A stretch of 64,000 nucleotides of DNA from Pseudonocardia ammonioxydans (lineage in GTDB: Bacteria > Actinomycetota > Actinomycetes > Mycobacteriales > Pseudonocardiaceae). The DNA lies in NCBI RefSeq assembly GCF_900115005.1, contig NZ_FOUY01000015.1, positions 1 to 64,000 on the forward strand, written 5' to 3'. Under the pieces are notes generated by a model. It did no database searches. It saw nothing but the letters and a program-made list of their open reading frames with translations, and was not told the DNA's origin. Positions 17,432 through 25,648 of this stretch are shown piece by piece (position 1 is the first letter of the stretch; every line of letters starts with the position of its first letter). A program made the position numbers and the translations under genes.

Positions 17432-18772
17432 TCACGCCCCGACCGGCACCCGGGCCTTCCCCAGACGGACGGGCAGCGAGCGGTAGCCCCGCAGCACCCG
17501 GGTGCCCCGCAGCTCGGCCGGGCCGTCGGCGGCCAGGTCCGGGTACCGGTCGAACAGCGCGCGCAGCCCGACCTCGCCCTCCATCTTCGCCAGCGCGGCG
17601 CCCAGGCAGTAGTGGATGCCCTGGCTGAACGCGACGTGCTTGTCGGCGCCGTCGCGGCCCACGTCGAACCGGTCCGGCTCCGGGAAGACCTCCGGGTCGC
17701 GGTTCGCGCCGCCGAGGTGGGTCAGCACCAGCGCGCCGCGCGAGATGGGGTAGCCGCACACCTCGGTGTCGCGGGCCGCGACCCGGCCGGTGCGCTGCAC
17801 GGGGGAGTCGAGGCGCAGGATCTCGTCGACCGCGTTCGGCCACAGCGACGGGTCGTCGCGCAGCCGGGCCGCCTGGTCGGGGTGGGCGAGCAGCAGCTTG
17901 GTGCCGTTGCCGATCAGGTTGACCGTCGTCTCGAACCCGGCCGCGAGCAGCAGCAGCCCGAGCGAGAGCAGTTCGTCGGAGCTGAGCCGGCCCTCGTCGG
18001 CGTCGTAGGCCTGCACCAGCGAGGACAGGATGCTGTCGTTGGGGTGGCGCCGCAGGTACTCGAAGTGGCCGGACATCCAGTCCGACAGGGCGTCGATGTC
18101 CTTCTCGGACTTGCGAAACATCGGGTAGCTCAGGCCCATGTCGAGCGAGTAGGCGCCGCCCTCGCCCCACTCCAGGAACTGCTCACGCATCGACACCGGC
18201 GCGCCCAGCATTTCGGCGATCACCGTCGCCGGCAGCAGCGAGGCGTAGCGGGTCATGAGGTCGACGCGCCGGTCCGCGCCGGCGTGGGACTCCATCTCGT
18301 CGAGCAGCTCGGCGGCGACCTGTTCGGTGCGCCCGCGCAGCCGCGCGATCGCCTTGGCACTGAACGAGCGGGTGACGAGCTTGCGGATCCGGTTGTGGTC
18401 CGGCGGGTCGATCGCCAGAAGCGACGGCGGCTCGACCGGGCCGAGCGGCCAGCGTCCGCCGGCCCGGAGCACCATCTGCAGCAGGGTCGGGGCGTTCTCC
18501 GGCATGCGCATCCCGACGCAGAAGTCCGGGCTGCGCAGCACGGCCGTGGAGATCTCGTGGTCCACGGTGCTCCAGGTCAGCGCGGAGCGGACCAGCCTGC
18601 CCTGGGCGCGCAACGCCTCGTAGGACGGATAGGGGTCCCGTACCGCCTCCGGGTCGGTGATGATCCGGGCGCCGAGGTCGCCCCTGGCCGCCTGCCGGGT
18701 CACCTCCCGGCGCATCGCCCCGTGCCGCAGCAGCCACCGGACCCACCGCCGTGCTCCGCGCGATCCCGCCAT
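17432..18772 (-). CDS. cytochrome P450
   Basis: This 446-residue haem monooxygenase has all core signatures: the I-helix AAGFETT at about 278-283, the EILR (ExxR) at 317-320, and the haem-binding loop FSQGIHYCLGAAL with Cys389 as ligand. It is soluble and of bacterial class I type, so it needs ferredoxin and reductase from elsewhere; none is adjacent. An N-terminal segment of about 30 basic residues precedes the usual start region. Direct repeats upstream could control it. Substrate is unknown. Confidence 0.95.
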   Translation of the reverse strand: MAGSRGARRWVRWLLRHGAMRREVTRQAARGDLGARIITDPEAVRDPYPSYEALRAQGRLVRSALTWSTVDHEISTAVLRSPDFCVGMRMPENAPTLLQMVLRAGGRWPLGPVEPPSLLAIDPPDHNRIRKLVTRSFSAKAIARLRGRTEQVAAELLDEMESHAGADRRVDLMTRYASLLPATVIAEMLGAPVSMREQFLEWGEGGAYSLDMGLSYPMFRKSEKDIDALSDWMSGHFEYLRRHPNDSILSSLVQAYDADEGRLSSDELLSLGLLLLAAGFETTVNLIGNGTKLLLAHPDQAARLRDDPSLWPNAVDEILRLDSPVQRTGRVAARDTEVCGYPISRGALVLTHLGGANRDPEVFPEPDRFDVGRDGADKHVAFSQGIHYCLGAALAKMEGEVGLRALFDRYPDLAADGPAELRGTRVLRGYRSLPVRLGKARVPVGA

Positions 18773-18800
18773 GTCGACCTCCCCGAGTCGGTCGGCTCGC

Positions 18801-18869
18801 CGTCGAACCTGAACGTCGTCGAACCTGAACTCCGTCGAACCCTACTCCCGGTAACCTACTCCGGGTAAC
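18801..18869. repeat. direct repeats in the P450 upstream region
   Basis: CGTCGAACC occurs at 18801, near 18816 and near 18833, the first two followed by TGAAC. Then CTACTCCCGGTAAC (18842) and CTACTCCGGGTAAC (18856-18869) follow almost back to back. They lie between the divergent P450 and phosphoesterase genes and may be regulator sites or simple slippage products. Confidence 0.5.
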
Positions 18870-18937
18870 CGCTGTTCGGCCATCCCCGCGGCACCGGGTG
18901 CCCGGCCGCCGGACACCGGTGGAGTAGTAGTGGTGGG

Positions 18938-19813
18938 GTGTCCGCTCCCCTCGGGCCGCGCCTGCTCGCGGTCAGCGACCTGCACGTGCGTCACCCGGAG
19001 AACCGGGAGATCGCCGACGCGCTGGTGCCCGGCCACCCCGGTGACTGGTTGATCGTCGCGGGGGACGTCGACGAGCGGATCGAGAGCGTCGCGGCCACGC
19101 TGGCCGGGCTCGCCGAGCGGTTCGCCCGGGTGCTCTGGGTCCCCGGCAACCACGAGCTGTGGACCCGGGCGAAGAACGCCGACACCGCCGAGGAGTCGCT
19201 GCGCGGGGTGGCCCGCTACGAGGCGCTGGTCGGGCGCTGCCGGGAGGTCGGTGTGCTCACCCCGGAGGACCCGTACCCGGTGTGGGACGGGCCGGGCGGG
19301 CCGGCCGTCGTGGCGCCGCTGTTCGTGCCCTACGACTACACGTTCCTGCCCGCGGGGACGTCCACGTCGGACGACGGGCTCGCCGCCGCCTACACGGCCG
19401 GTGTCGTCTGCACCGACGAGCACCTGATGTACCCGGACCCGCACCCGACGCGGCAGGCGTGGAGCGCGGCACGGGTGGCGGCGACCGCGGCCCGCCTCGA
19501 CGCCCTGGACGCCGACGGCCTGCCGACGGTCCTGGTCAACCACTGGCCGCTGGTCCGCGAGCCCTGCGACGTGCTGCGGTACCCGGAGTTCGCGCTCTGG
19601 TGCGGGACGACGGCGACGGCCGACTGGCACCGGCGCTACCGGGCGGCGGCGGTGGTCCACGGGCACCTGCACATCCCGCGCACGGTGGTGGTCGACGACG
19701 TGCCGTTCGTCGAGGTCTCGCTCGGCTACCCGCGCGAGTGGCGCCGGCACTCCGAGCGGTTCGGCGGGCACTTCCCCGACCTGCTGCCGCGCACGGTGCT
19801 CCCGGCGGAGTAG
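18938..19813 (+). CDS. metallophosphoesterase
   Basis: This 291-residue calcineurin-like phosphoesterase has the metal-ligand motifs in order: SDLH (about residue 13), GD(VDE), GNHE, NHW and HGHLH near the C-terminus. It should hold two metal ions and hydrolyse a phosphoester or phosphodiester in the cytosol; the family does not reveal the substrate. The start is GTG 18938. It converges with a small membrane-protein gene across a GC-rich repeated spacer. Confidence 0.88.
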   Translation: MSAPLGPRLLAVSDLHVRHPENREIADALVPGHPGDWLIVAGDVDERIESVAATLAGLAERFARVLWVPGNHELWTRAKNADTAEESLRGVARYEALVGRCREVGVLTPEDPYPVWDGPGGPAVVAPLFVPYDYTFLPAGTSTSDDGLAAAYTAGVVCTDEHLMYPDPHPTRQAWSAARVAATAARLDALDADGLPTVLVNHWPLVREPCDVLRYPEFALWCGTTATADWHRRYRAAAVVHGHLHIPRTVVVDDVPFVEVSLGYPREWRRHSERFGGHFPDLLPRTVLPAE

Positions 19814-19815
19814 GC

Positions 19816-19860
19816 GCGCTGCCGGCGGAGCGGCTGCCGGCAGAGCGGTAGCCGGCGGGT
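19816..19860. repeat. three imperfect 15-bp tandem repeats
   Basis: Units close to GCTGCCGGCGGAGCG run about three times just after the phosphoesterase stop, with small changes (GCAGAGCG, GTAGCCGGC). They sit in the convergent spacer and probably arose by slippage. Confidence 0.5.
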
Positions 19861-19893
19861 GGCCGCCGGCGGGGTGGCTGCGGCGGCGGCCCG

Positions 19894-20178
19894 CTACCGC
19901 GGGAGCTCGCGGGGTGGTGGCGGGGTGACCGGCCGCCGTCTTTCCGGGGGCCGGCGCGGCACGAGCAGCCACCACAGCAGCCACAGGCCCGGCCCGCTGG
20001 AGAGCAGGATCATCGTCGCCAGCACGCCGTCGCGCCACAGGGTCCCCGCGACGATCCAGCCCGCGATCCAGACGACCATCGCCACGAGCCGGATCCGGAT
20101 CTGCCTGCCGTGCTCGACCGCGAGCGTCTCGTGCAGGTCGGTGACGACCTGCACCGGCTCGCGGCGGTGACGGCGCAC
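19894..20178 (-). CDS. small two-helix membrane protein
   Basis: This 94-residue protein is read from GTG 20178. A basic N-terminal region (about 35 residues) leads into two membrane helices (LVAMVVWIAGWIVAGTLW and ILLSSGPGLWLLWWLLV), and a Pro/Arg-rich tail follows. The architecture resembles DUF3099 proteins of actinobacteria, but the match is weak. It is next to rpmE2 on the same strand (about 40 bases downstream), so it may be co-transcribed. Confidence 0.55.
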   Translation of the reverse strand: MRRHRREPVQVVTDLHETLAVEHGRQIRIRLVAMVVWIAGWIVAGTLWRDGVLATMILLSSGPGLWLLWWLLVPRRPPERRRPVTPPPPRELPR

Positions 20179-20219
20179 GCCACCGACCCTACGCCGCAGG
20201 TGTGTGCCGGCGACCCGGC

Positions 20220-20471
20220 TCAGGTCCTCCGCTCGCCGAACCGCCTGCGGAACTTCTCGACCTGGCCCGCCGAGTCGAGCACCCGGGTGTTGCCGGTCCA
20301 GAACGGGTGCGACACCGCGGTCATGTCGACCCGGACCAGCGGATAGGTGGCCCCGTCCGACCACTCGACGGTCTCGGTCGAGGTCTCGGTGGAGCGGGTC
20401 AGGAACTGGTCGCCGGTGGCCATGTCCCGGTAGACGACCGGGCCGTACGCGGGGTGGATGCCGGGTTTCAA
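20220..20471 (-). CDS. rpmE2: 50S ribosomal protein L31 type B (zinc-independent form)
   Basis: This 83-residue L31 paralogue opens [20 protein letters not shown] and includes SHPFWTG and the C-terminal [11 protein letters not shown]. It lacks the CxxC zinc ligands of the ordinary form. Type B L31 replaces the zinc protein during zinc shortage, freeing metal. The start is TTG 20471, supported by a perfect AGGAGG seven bases upstream. A palindromic A/T-rich site in the divergent promoter region is a candidate Zur operator. Confidence 0.93.
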   Translation of the reverse strand: MKPGIHPAYGPVVYRDMATGDQFLTRSTETSTETVEWSDGATYPLVRVDMTAVSHPFWTGNTRVLDSAGQVEKFRRRFGERRT

Positions 20472-20509
20472 CGGGGTTCCTCCTGTGCGGTCGGCTGCTA
20501 CCGTGCCAC

Positions 20510-20530
20510 TGTAAACGATAACGGTTTCTG
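20510..20530. promoter_or_regulatory. candidate Zur-type operator
   Basis: AAACGATAACGGTTT at 20513-20527 has AAAC/GTTT arms around a central ATA. Actinobacterial Zur boxes are of this size and A/T-rich at the ends. It lies between zinc-independent L31 and a divergent Cys-rich protein, exactly where joint zinc control would be expected. Zur binding is inference. Confidence 0.55.
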
Positions 20531-20548
20531 TTTGCAGGAAGGTGGGAC

Positions 20549-20953
20549 ATGGACGGGTTCACGGTGGTGCGCTGCCAGACGTGCGCGCACATGGCGTCCG
20601 GTTTCGACGAGGACGCGCACGGCACGGTCGCCGCGTTGCCCGGCGTCGACGAGGTGCTGGCCGAAGGACTGCGCGCGGTGGTGCGCGACAGCCGGCACGG
20701 GGTACTGGTGACGTCGGGATGCCGGCTCCGCCCCGGGCTCTGCGGGGCCCGGCGGCCGGGCCTGATGGTGCTCGTGCAGGCCTGTGACGCCGAGCGCCGG
20801 CCGGTCTCGTCGGTGATCGCGATCGGCCCGGTCCGCAGCACCGGCGACGTCCGGGCCGTCACCCGGTGGCTGCAGACGGGAGCAGCCCCGGACCCGATGG
20901 CACTGCCCGCCCGCCTGCGCTGCGCGATCGAGCGGGAGGGCGCCCACGGCTAG
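20549..20953 (+). CDS. Cys-rich metal-binding protein (ferredoxin-like/DUF1636-like)
   Basis: This 134-residue protein starts at ATG behind AGGAAGGTGG. It carries Cys9 and Cys12 (RCQTC), Cys58, Cys65 and Cys79 (GCRLRPGLC...VQAC). This resembles thioredoxin-fold (2Fe-2S) or predicted metal-binding proteins of the DUF1636 type. Divergence from rpmE2 across a candidate Zur site suggests zinc-starvation expression and a role in metal handling. The fold is likely, while metal identity and function are unproven. Its 3' end overlaps the opposing oxidase-like gene by four bases. Confidence 0.6.
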   Translation: MDGFTVVRCQTCAHMASGFDEDAHGTVAALPGVDEVLAEGLRAVVRDSRHGVLVTSGCRLRPGLCGARRPGLMVLVQACDAERRPVSSVIAIGPVRSTGDVRAVTRWLQTGAAPDPMALPARLRCAIEREGAHG

Positions 20954-21441
20954 TCCTTGCGCACCACCTCCTCGGCGCCGCCCGCCCGCCAGACCGTGAT
21001 GTCCAGGTGGCCGTCGACGATCTGCACGCACGAGCCGCCGAGGATCTCCGCTGCGGGGAAGTAGCCGAACTCCTTCCCGCGCAGGTCCAGCCCGATCTCC
21101 TCGAACAGCGCGTGCGCGAAGCGCTGGTGCAGGGCCGGGTCGCGCACGTCGTGTGCGGTGCCCCAGATCTTGGCGTCCCCCTCGGTCACCCGCGTGTCCA
21201 CGGTGGCGGTGTGCAGCGTGAACCGCGGGTCCCGCCGCAGGTCGGCGAACTTGCGGGTGCCCGGCATCCCGATCAGCCACAGCTCGCCCTCGAAGACCCG
21301 CGGCTCCACGGGGGAGACCCGTGGGAAGCCGTCCGTGCGCAGCGTGCCGAGCATGCAGAGGTTGCCGGTCGCGGAGTGGCGGCGTCGGAACACCTCGGAG
21401 ACCGTGGGCGCCGCCGCCACGAACTCCGTCCAGGTCGTCAT
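20950..21441 (-). CDS. pyridoxamine 5'-phosphate oxidase-like flavin protein
   Basis: This 163-residue split-barrel protein has the family pattern: a substrate-side beta strand region MLGTLRTDGFPRVSPVEPRV, then LWLIGMPGTRKFADLRRDPR, typical of FMN- or F420-binding members. It is likely a small flavin/deazaflavin reductase rather than true PNPOx, since pyridoxine-pathway residues cannot be confirmed. The start is ATG 21441, and 88 bases separate it from the divergent SDR gene. Confidence 0.8.
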   Translation of the reverse strand: MTTWTEFVAAAPTVSEVFRRRHSATGNLCMLGTLRTDGFPRVSPVEPRVFEGELWLIGMPGTRKFADLRRDPRFTLHTATVDTRVTEGDAKIWGTAHDVRDPALHQRFAHALFEEIGLDLRGKEFGYFPAAEILGGSCVQIVDGHLDITVWRAGGAEEVVRKD

Positions 21442-21528
21442 GCCCGTGCACGCTAGGACCGCCCACCGACAGTTTCACCGTGCGCGTCCACCGTGCGCGC
21501 ACGGTGCCGCCTCCGCTAGGAACGGGTC

Positions 21529-22401
21529 GTGGACACCCTCCGGCGCGACCCGTTCCCGCTGCGCGGCCGCACCGCGCTCGTCACCGGCGGCGGCCGGCGC
21601 GGCGGGATCGGGCACGCGACGGCGTGCCGGCTCGCCGCGTACGGCGCGAGCGTGGTCGTCGCGCACTTCGCCCCGCACGACGCGGAGCAGGAGTGGGGTG
21701 CCGACGACGTCGACGCCGCGCTCGCCGAGGTCCGTGCGCACCGCCCGGGCGAGGGCGTGAACGAGAGCCCCGGCGAGGGCGCGAACGTGGGTCCGGACGA
21801 CGGCGCCGTCGTCGCCGGTCTGCACGCCGACCTCGCCGACCCCGAGGAGCCGCAGCGTGTCGTCGACGCCGCGCGCGAGCTCGCGGGCCCCCTGGACCTG
21901 CTCGTCGCGAACCAGGCGCTGTCCGGTTCGGACGGTCCGCTGGGCGGGCTGGGGGCCGAGCTGGACCGTCATTGGGCGGTCGACGCGCGGGCGTCGATCC
22001 TGCTGGCCCAGGCCTACGCGAACGCGCACGACGACACCCGCCCCGGCGGTGCGATCGTGATGATGACCTCCGGGCAGGCCCGGGGGCCGATGCCCGGCGA
22101 GGTCGCCTACGCGGCCGCCAAGGCCGCAGTCGCGGGGGTCACGCTCACCCTGGCCGACCAGCTCGCCGACCGCCGGATCCGGGTCAACACGGTCAACCCC
22201 GGCCCGGTGGACACCGGCTACCTGGGGGAGGAGGCGTTCCGGGCGATGGCCGGGATGTTCCCGTTCGGCCGCTTCGGCGAACCCGACGACCCGGCCCGGC
22301 TGATCGCCTGGCTGTGCACCGACGAGGCGTACTGGATCACCGGCCAGGTGATCGACTCGGAGGGCGGGTTCGCCCGGCACCGCCACGGATGGCGGCCCTA
22401 G
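21529..22401 (+). CDS. short-chain dehydrogenase/reductase
   Basis: This 290-residue SDR starts at GTG. It has the nucleotide site TGGGRRGGIG, the NQAL segment, the active-site serine in MMTSGQA, the catalytic YAAAK and the late PGPVDTGYLG loop. An insertion of about 30 residues rich in Gly/Glu/Asn (around residues 78-100) contains near-repeats of a GEG-V/A-N unit, unusual for the family. It probably reduces or oxidises a small alcohol or ketone with NAD(P). It ends nine bases before the convergent Nudix gene. Confidence 0.88.
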   Translation: MDTLRRDPFPLRGRTALVTGGGRRGGIGHATACRLAAYGASVVVAHFAPHDAEQEWGADDVDAALAEVRAHRPGEGVNESPGEGANVGPDDGAVVAGLHADLADPEEPQRVVDAARELAGPLDLLVANQALSGSDGPLGGLGAELDRHWAVDARASILLAQAYANAHDDTRPGGAIVMMTSGQARGPMPGEVAYAAAKAAVAGVTLTLADQLADRRIRVNTVNPGPVDTGYLGEEAFRAMAGMFPFGRFGEPDDPARLIAWLCTDEAYWITGQVIDSEGGFARHRHGWRP

Positions 22402-22410
22402 AACCCAGCC

Positions 22411-22866
22411 CTAGACCAGGTCGTGCCCGTCGTGCGCCCGCGACGCCGGCGCGCCCGTGGACAGGGCGTCGGTGACCCGGGCGGCGAACACCGGCGGCAT
22501 CCGCCGCACGGCCTCCTCCGGCGTGACCCACTCGACGGCGCTGGTCTCCTCCCGCGGCCCGGCGGTCCCGGCGACGGGGGAGCAGCGGTAGACGAGCACG
22601 ACCACGTCGCGCAGCAGGTTCTTGTACACGCCGGTGAGCCGCTCGACCCGCACGGTCAGCCCGGTCTCCTCGTGGACCTCGCGCACCACGCCGTCCTCGA
22701 AGCGCTCCCCGGGCTCCAGGACGCCGCCCGGTGGCTCCCACCGGCCGTCGTCGCGCCGGCGGGCGGCGAGCACGAGCCCGCCCGCGGACACGACGACGCC
22801 GACCACGGCGACCGAGTGCACGCGCGAGAGCCCCGGCCGATCCGGCCGGGGCTCTGGGGGTGTCAT
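22411..22866 (-). CDS. Nudix hydrolase
   Basis: This protein of about 151 residues has the full Nudix box, G-x5-E-x7-REVHEETGL, around residues 45-67. It should hydrolyse a nucleoside diphosphate linked to another group. The first plausible ATG (22864-22866) shares its A with the last base of the encoded CCA of the tRNA-Gly gene directly upstream; GTG 22821 is an alternative. It is probably expressed from the tRNA transcript after 3' processing, or from a promoter hidden in the tRNA gene. Confidence 0.85.
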   Translation of the reverse strand: MTPPEPRPDRPGLSRVHSVAVVGVVVSAGGLVLAARRRDDGRWEPPGGVLEPGERFEDGVVREVHEETGLTVRVERLTGVYKNLLRDVVVLVYRCSPVAGTAGPREETSAVEWVTPEEAVRRMPPVFAARVTDALSTGAPASRAHDGHDLV

Positions 22867-22941
22867 GGAGCGGACGACGGGACTCGAACCCGCGACCCTC
22901 ACCTTGGCAAGGTGATGCGCTACCAGCTGCGCTACGTCCGC
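22866..22941 (-). tRNA. tRNA-Gly(GCC), copy 1, with encoded CCA
   Basis: The cloverleaf folds with acceptor GCGGACG/CGTCCGC, anticodon loop TTGCCAA and T-loop GGTTCGAATCC. The discriminator is T at 22869, followed by an encoded CCA at 22866-22868. It is identical in body to the two copies in the duplicated cassettes, which lack CCA. It directly abuts the Nudix start codon. Confidence 0.95.
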
Positions 22942-23066
22942 AGTCGCTCCGGAGCATCCCGGTGCGTGCGGTGGTGACCCTAGCGCACCGGGTCCCGGCC
23001 TTTACACGCCACCCTCGTGCGCCCGAAGCTGCTCCGGAGTCCCCGAGTGAGACGAGGAGCACACCC

Positions 23067-24614
23067 GTGACGATTCCTCCCCCTGACGCGGCCCGCCTGG
23101 CCGCGCTGAACGAGCACTTCGGGTTCGGCCTCACGGCGCCCGAGATCGAGGAGTACGGCCCGGCGGTCGCGGCCACGCTCGGTGCCTCCGAGCGGGTCGC
23201 CGAGCTCTACGCCGCGTCGGCTCCGGTCGCGCCGGACCGGGAGTGGTCCACCCCGGAGGCCGCGGACGACCCGTACGGCGGCTGGTACGTCACGACGTCG
23301 ATCACCGGCGCCGGGGGCGGGCCGCTGGCCGGGCGGACCGTCGCGATCAAGGACAACGTCTGCGTGGCCGGGGTCCCGATGACCAACGGCTCGGCCACCG
23401 TGGAGGGCTTCGTCCCGGCCCGGGACGCGACCGTCGTGACCCGGCTGCTGGAGGCCGGGGCGACGATCGCGGGCAAGTCGGTCTGCGAGGACCTGTGCTT
23501 CTCCGGGGGCAGCTTCACCTCGCGCCCGGCGCCGGTGCGCAACCCGTGGGACCCGGCCCGCAACGCCGGCGGCTCGTCCAGCGGCAGCGCGGCCCTCGTC
23601 GTCAGCGGGGCGGTCGATCTCGCGCTCGGCGGTGACCAGGGCGGGTCGGTGCGGATGCCCGCCGCGTTCTGCGGCGGTGTCGGGCACAAGCCCACGCACG
23701 GTCTGGTGCCCTACACCGGGGCGTTCCCGATCGAGCAGACGATCGACCACCTCGGCCCGATGACCCGCACCGTCGCCGACGCCGCGCTGATGCTCGCGGC
23801 GATCGCCGGCGTCGACGGCCACGACCCGCGCCAGCCCACCGTCGTGGAGTCCGTCGACTACACCGCCGAGCTCGCGACCCCGGCCGAGGGGTTGCGTGTC
23901 GGTGTCGTGGCCGAGGGGTTCGGCCGCCCGGAGAGCGATCCCGGGGTCGACGAGGCGGTGCGGGCGGCGGTCGACACGCTGCGCGGCGCCGGGCTCGTGG
24001 TCGAGGAGGTCTCGATCCCGTGGCACCTGGACGCGATGGCGGTCTGGAACGTGATCGCCACCGAGGGGGCGGCCTTCCAGATGGTCGACGGCAACGCCTA
24101 CGGGATGAACTCGCAGGGCCTCTACGACCCGGAGCTGATCGCGCACTACGCCGCCCAGCGGATCACCCGCGGGGCGGAGCTGTCGAAGACGGTGAAGCTG
24201 GTGGGGCTGTCCGGGCGCTACACCTTCGAGCTGGGCGGCGGGAAGTACTACGCGATGGCGCGCAACCTGTCCTACGAGCTGCGGGCAGCCTACGACGCCG
24301 CGCTGTCGTCGTACGACCTGCTGGTCATGCCGACCCTGCCCTACACCGCGCGGGAGCTGATCGGCCGCGACGCCCCGCTGGAGACCTACCTGTCCACGGC
24401 GCTGTCGATGATCGGCAACTGTGCACCGTTCGACGTGACCGGGCACCCGGCCGCCTCGGTACCTGCCGGACTGGTCGACGGGCTGCCGTCCGGCCTGATG
24501 ATCATCGGCAGGCGGTTCGACGACGCGACGGTCCTGCGCGCGGCGCACACCTACGAGCAGGCCGGGGGCGGCTTCCCCGCCCCACCCGTGGCCAGCGGGG
24601 CGGCCGCGGGCTGA
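23067..24614 (+). CDS. aliphatic/wide-spectrum amidase (amidase signature family)
   Basis: This 515-residue amidase starts at GTG 23067 behind GAGGAG. The Ser-cisSer-Lys triad region is present: VAIKDN for Lys, and GGSSSGSAALV for the serines, plus GGDQGGSVRMPAAFCG. The whole protein, including the N-terminal helix LNEHFGFGL and the long VEEVSIPWHLDAMAVWNVIA segment, matches the enantioselective amidases that accompany nitrile hydratase in Rhodococcus and relatives. No nitrile hydratase is adjacent. It would turn amides into acids and ammonia. Confidence 0.92.
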   Translation: MTIPPPDAARLAALNEHFGFGLTAPEIEEYGPAVAATLGASERVAELYAASAPVAPDREWSTPEAADDPYGGWYVTTSITGAGGGPLAGRTVAIKDNVCVAGVPMTNGSATVEGFVPARDATVVTRLLEAGATIAGKSVCEDLCFSGGSFTSRPAPVRNPWDPARNAGGSSSGSAALVVSGAVDLALGGDQGGSVRMPAAFCGGVGHKPTHGLVPYTGAFPIEQTIDHLGPMTRTVADAALMLAAIAGVDGHDPRQPTVVESVDYTAELATPAEGLRVGVVAEGFGRPESDPGVDEAVRAAVDTLRGAGLVVEEVSIPWHLDAMAVWNVIATEGAAFQMVDGNAYGMNSQGLYDPELIAHYAAQRITRGAELSKTVKLVGLSGRYTFELGGGKYYAMARNLSYELRAAYDAALSSYDLLVMPTLPYTARELIGRDAPLETYLSTALSMIGNCAPFDVTGHPAASVPAGLVDGLPSGLMIIGRRFDDATVLRAAHTYEQAGGGFPAPPVASGAAAG

Positions 24615-24636
24615 CCCGCGTGCGGCGGGCGGCCGG

Positions 24637-25530
24637 TCATGGCCGTCCGCCGTGCGGGACGTCCACCCGCGTCGCGACCAGCGCGCCCTCGCGGGCGTTG
24701 CGCCGGGCGTCCTCGGCGAAGTCGGGAGCGGTGCAGGCGAACAGCGTGCGCCCGTCGGCGCCGCCGAGCATGCAGGCGTAGACCCCGGTGCCGACCGGGA
24801 TCTCCTCGAGGACCGCGCCGCCCTCGCGGACCCGCAGGAGCCGGTTGCCGAGCGCGTCGGCGACCCAGACCGCGCCCTCGGCGTCGAGGCAGCACCCGTC
24901 CGGGGCGACGGAGAGCCCGGCGAGTGCCTCGTGCAGGTCCGTGGTCGCGGGCAGGTCGCCGAACCGTGCCCAGTCCCGGCGGTGCGACAGGGACCCGTCC
25001 GGGCCGACGTCGAACGCGCTGATCCGGTTGCCGAAGGTCTCGGCGACCAGCAGCACGCCGTCGTCGGTGAGCATGCTGCCGTTGGCGAACCACATGTCCT
25101 CGGCGACCGGGGTGACGGTGCCGTCCGGGTCGACCCGCAGCAGCGTCGCGGGCGCGAGCGGCGCCCCGCCCATCAGGTCGAACCCGAAGTTGCCGACGAA
25201 GGCGCGTCCGGCGGCGTCGACGACCATGTCGTTGACGTGCCCACCGACGTGCGCGCTCAGGTCGGCGTGGGTGACGAGCGTGCCGTCGGCCTCGCGGCGC
25301 AGCAGCCGGGCGTCGCGCATGGACACCACCAGCAGGCGGCCGTCGGGCAGCCGGCCCAGCCCGGACGGCTGCTGCGGCACCTTCGCCTCGACCCGCAGGT
25401 CCGAGCCGTCCTCGCGGGCCGAGCAGACGCGGTGGGTGTAGAAGTCGACGAACCAGACACGGTCGTCGTACCAGCGCGGGGCCTCGGCGAAGGTGAGATC
25501 CGGGACGACGGTGGTCAGCTCACGGGCCAT
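24637..25530 (-). CDS. SMP-30/gluconolactonase-family protein
   Basis: This 297-residue six-bladed beta-propeller starts at ATG 25530 after GGAGGACC. The family opening FAEAPRWYDDRVWFVDF and later VNDMVVDAAGRAFVGNFGF and ETFGNRISAF segments carry the likely calcium ligands (Glu, Asn, Asp). Members open lactones. It is 118 bases downstream of an LLM oxidoreductase gene on the same strand. One reading is that the flavin enzyme makes a lactone that this protein opens, which is an inference from context. Confidence 0.85.
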   Translation of the reverse strand: MARELTTVVPDLTFAEAPRWYDDRVWFVDFYTHRVCSAREDGSDLRVEAKVPQQPSGLGRLPDGRLLVVSMRDARLLRREADGTLVTHADLSAHVGGHVNDMVVDAAGRAFVGNFGFDLMGGAPLAPATLLRVDPDGTVTPVAEDMWFANGSMLTDDGVLLVAETFGNRISAFDVGPDGSLSHRRDWARFGDLPATTDLHEALAGLSVAPDGCCLDAEGAVWVADALGNRLLRVREGGAVLEEIPVGTGVYACMLGGADGRTLFACTAPDFAEDARRNAREGALVATRVDVPHGGRP

Positions 25531-25648
25531 GGGGTCCTCCGGCGGTGACGACGATGATCGGACGACGGTGATCGATCGCAGGGTCACGGGGTCTGCCGAG
25601 GGTGTCAAGGAACACACCGGGAGGCGGTGGGGCGGCGCGGCGAGCGGG

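Noticed and set aside
17027-18868. 613-codon plus-strand frame
   Set aside because: It overlaps the end of the DUF6069-like gene and lies opposite the P450. No domain and no proper start.
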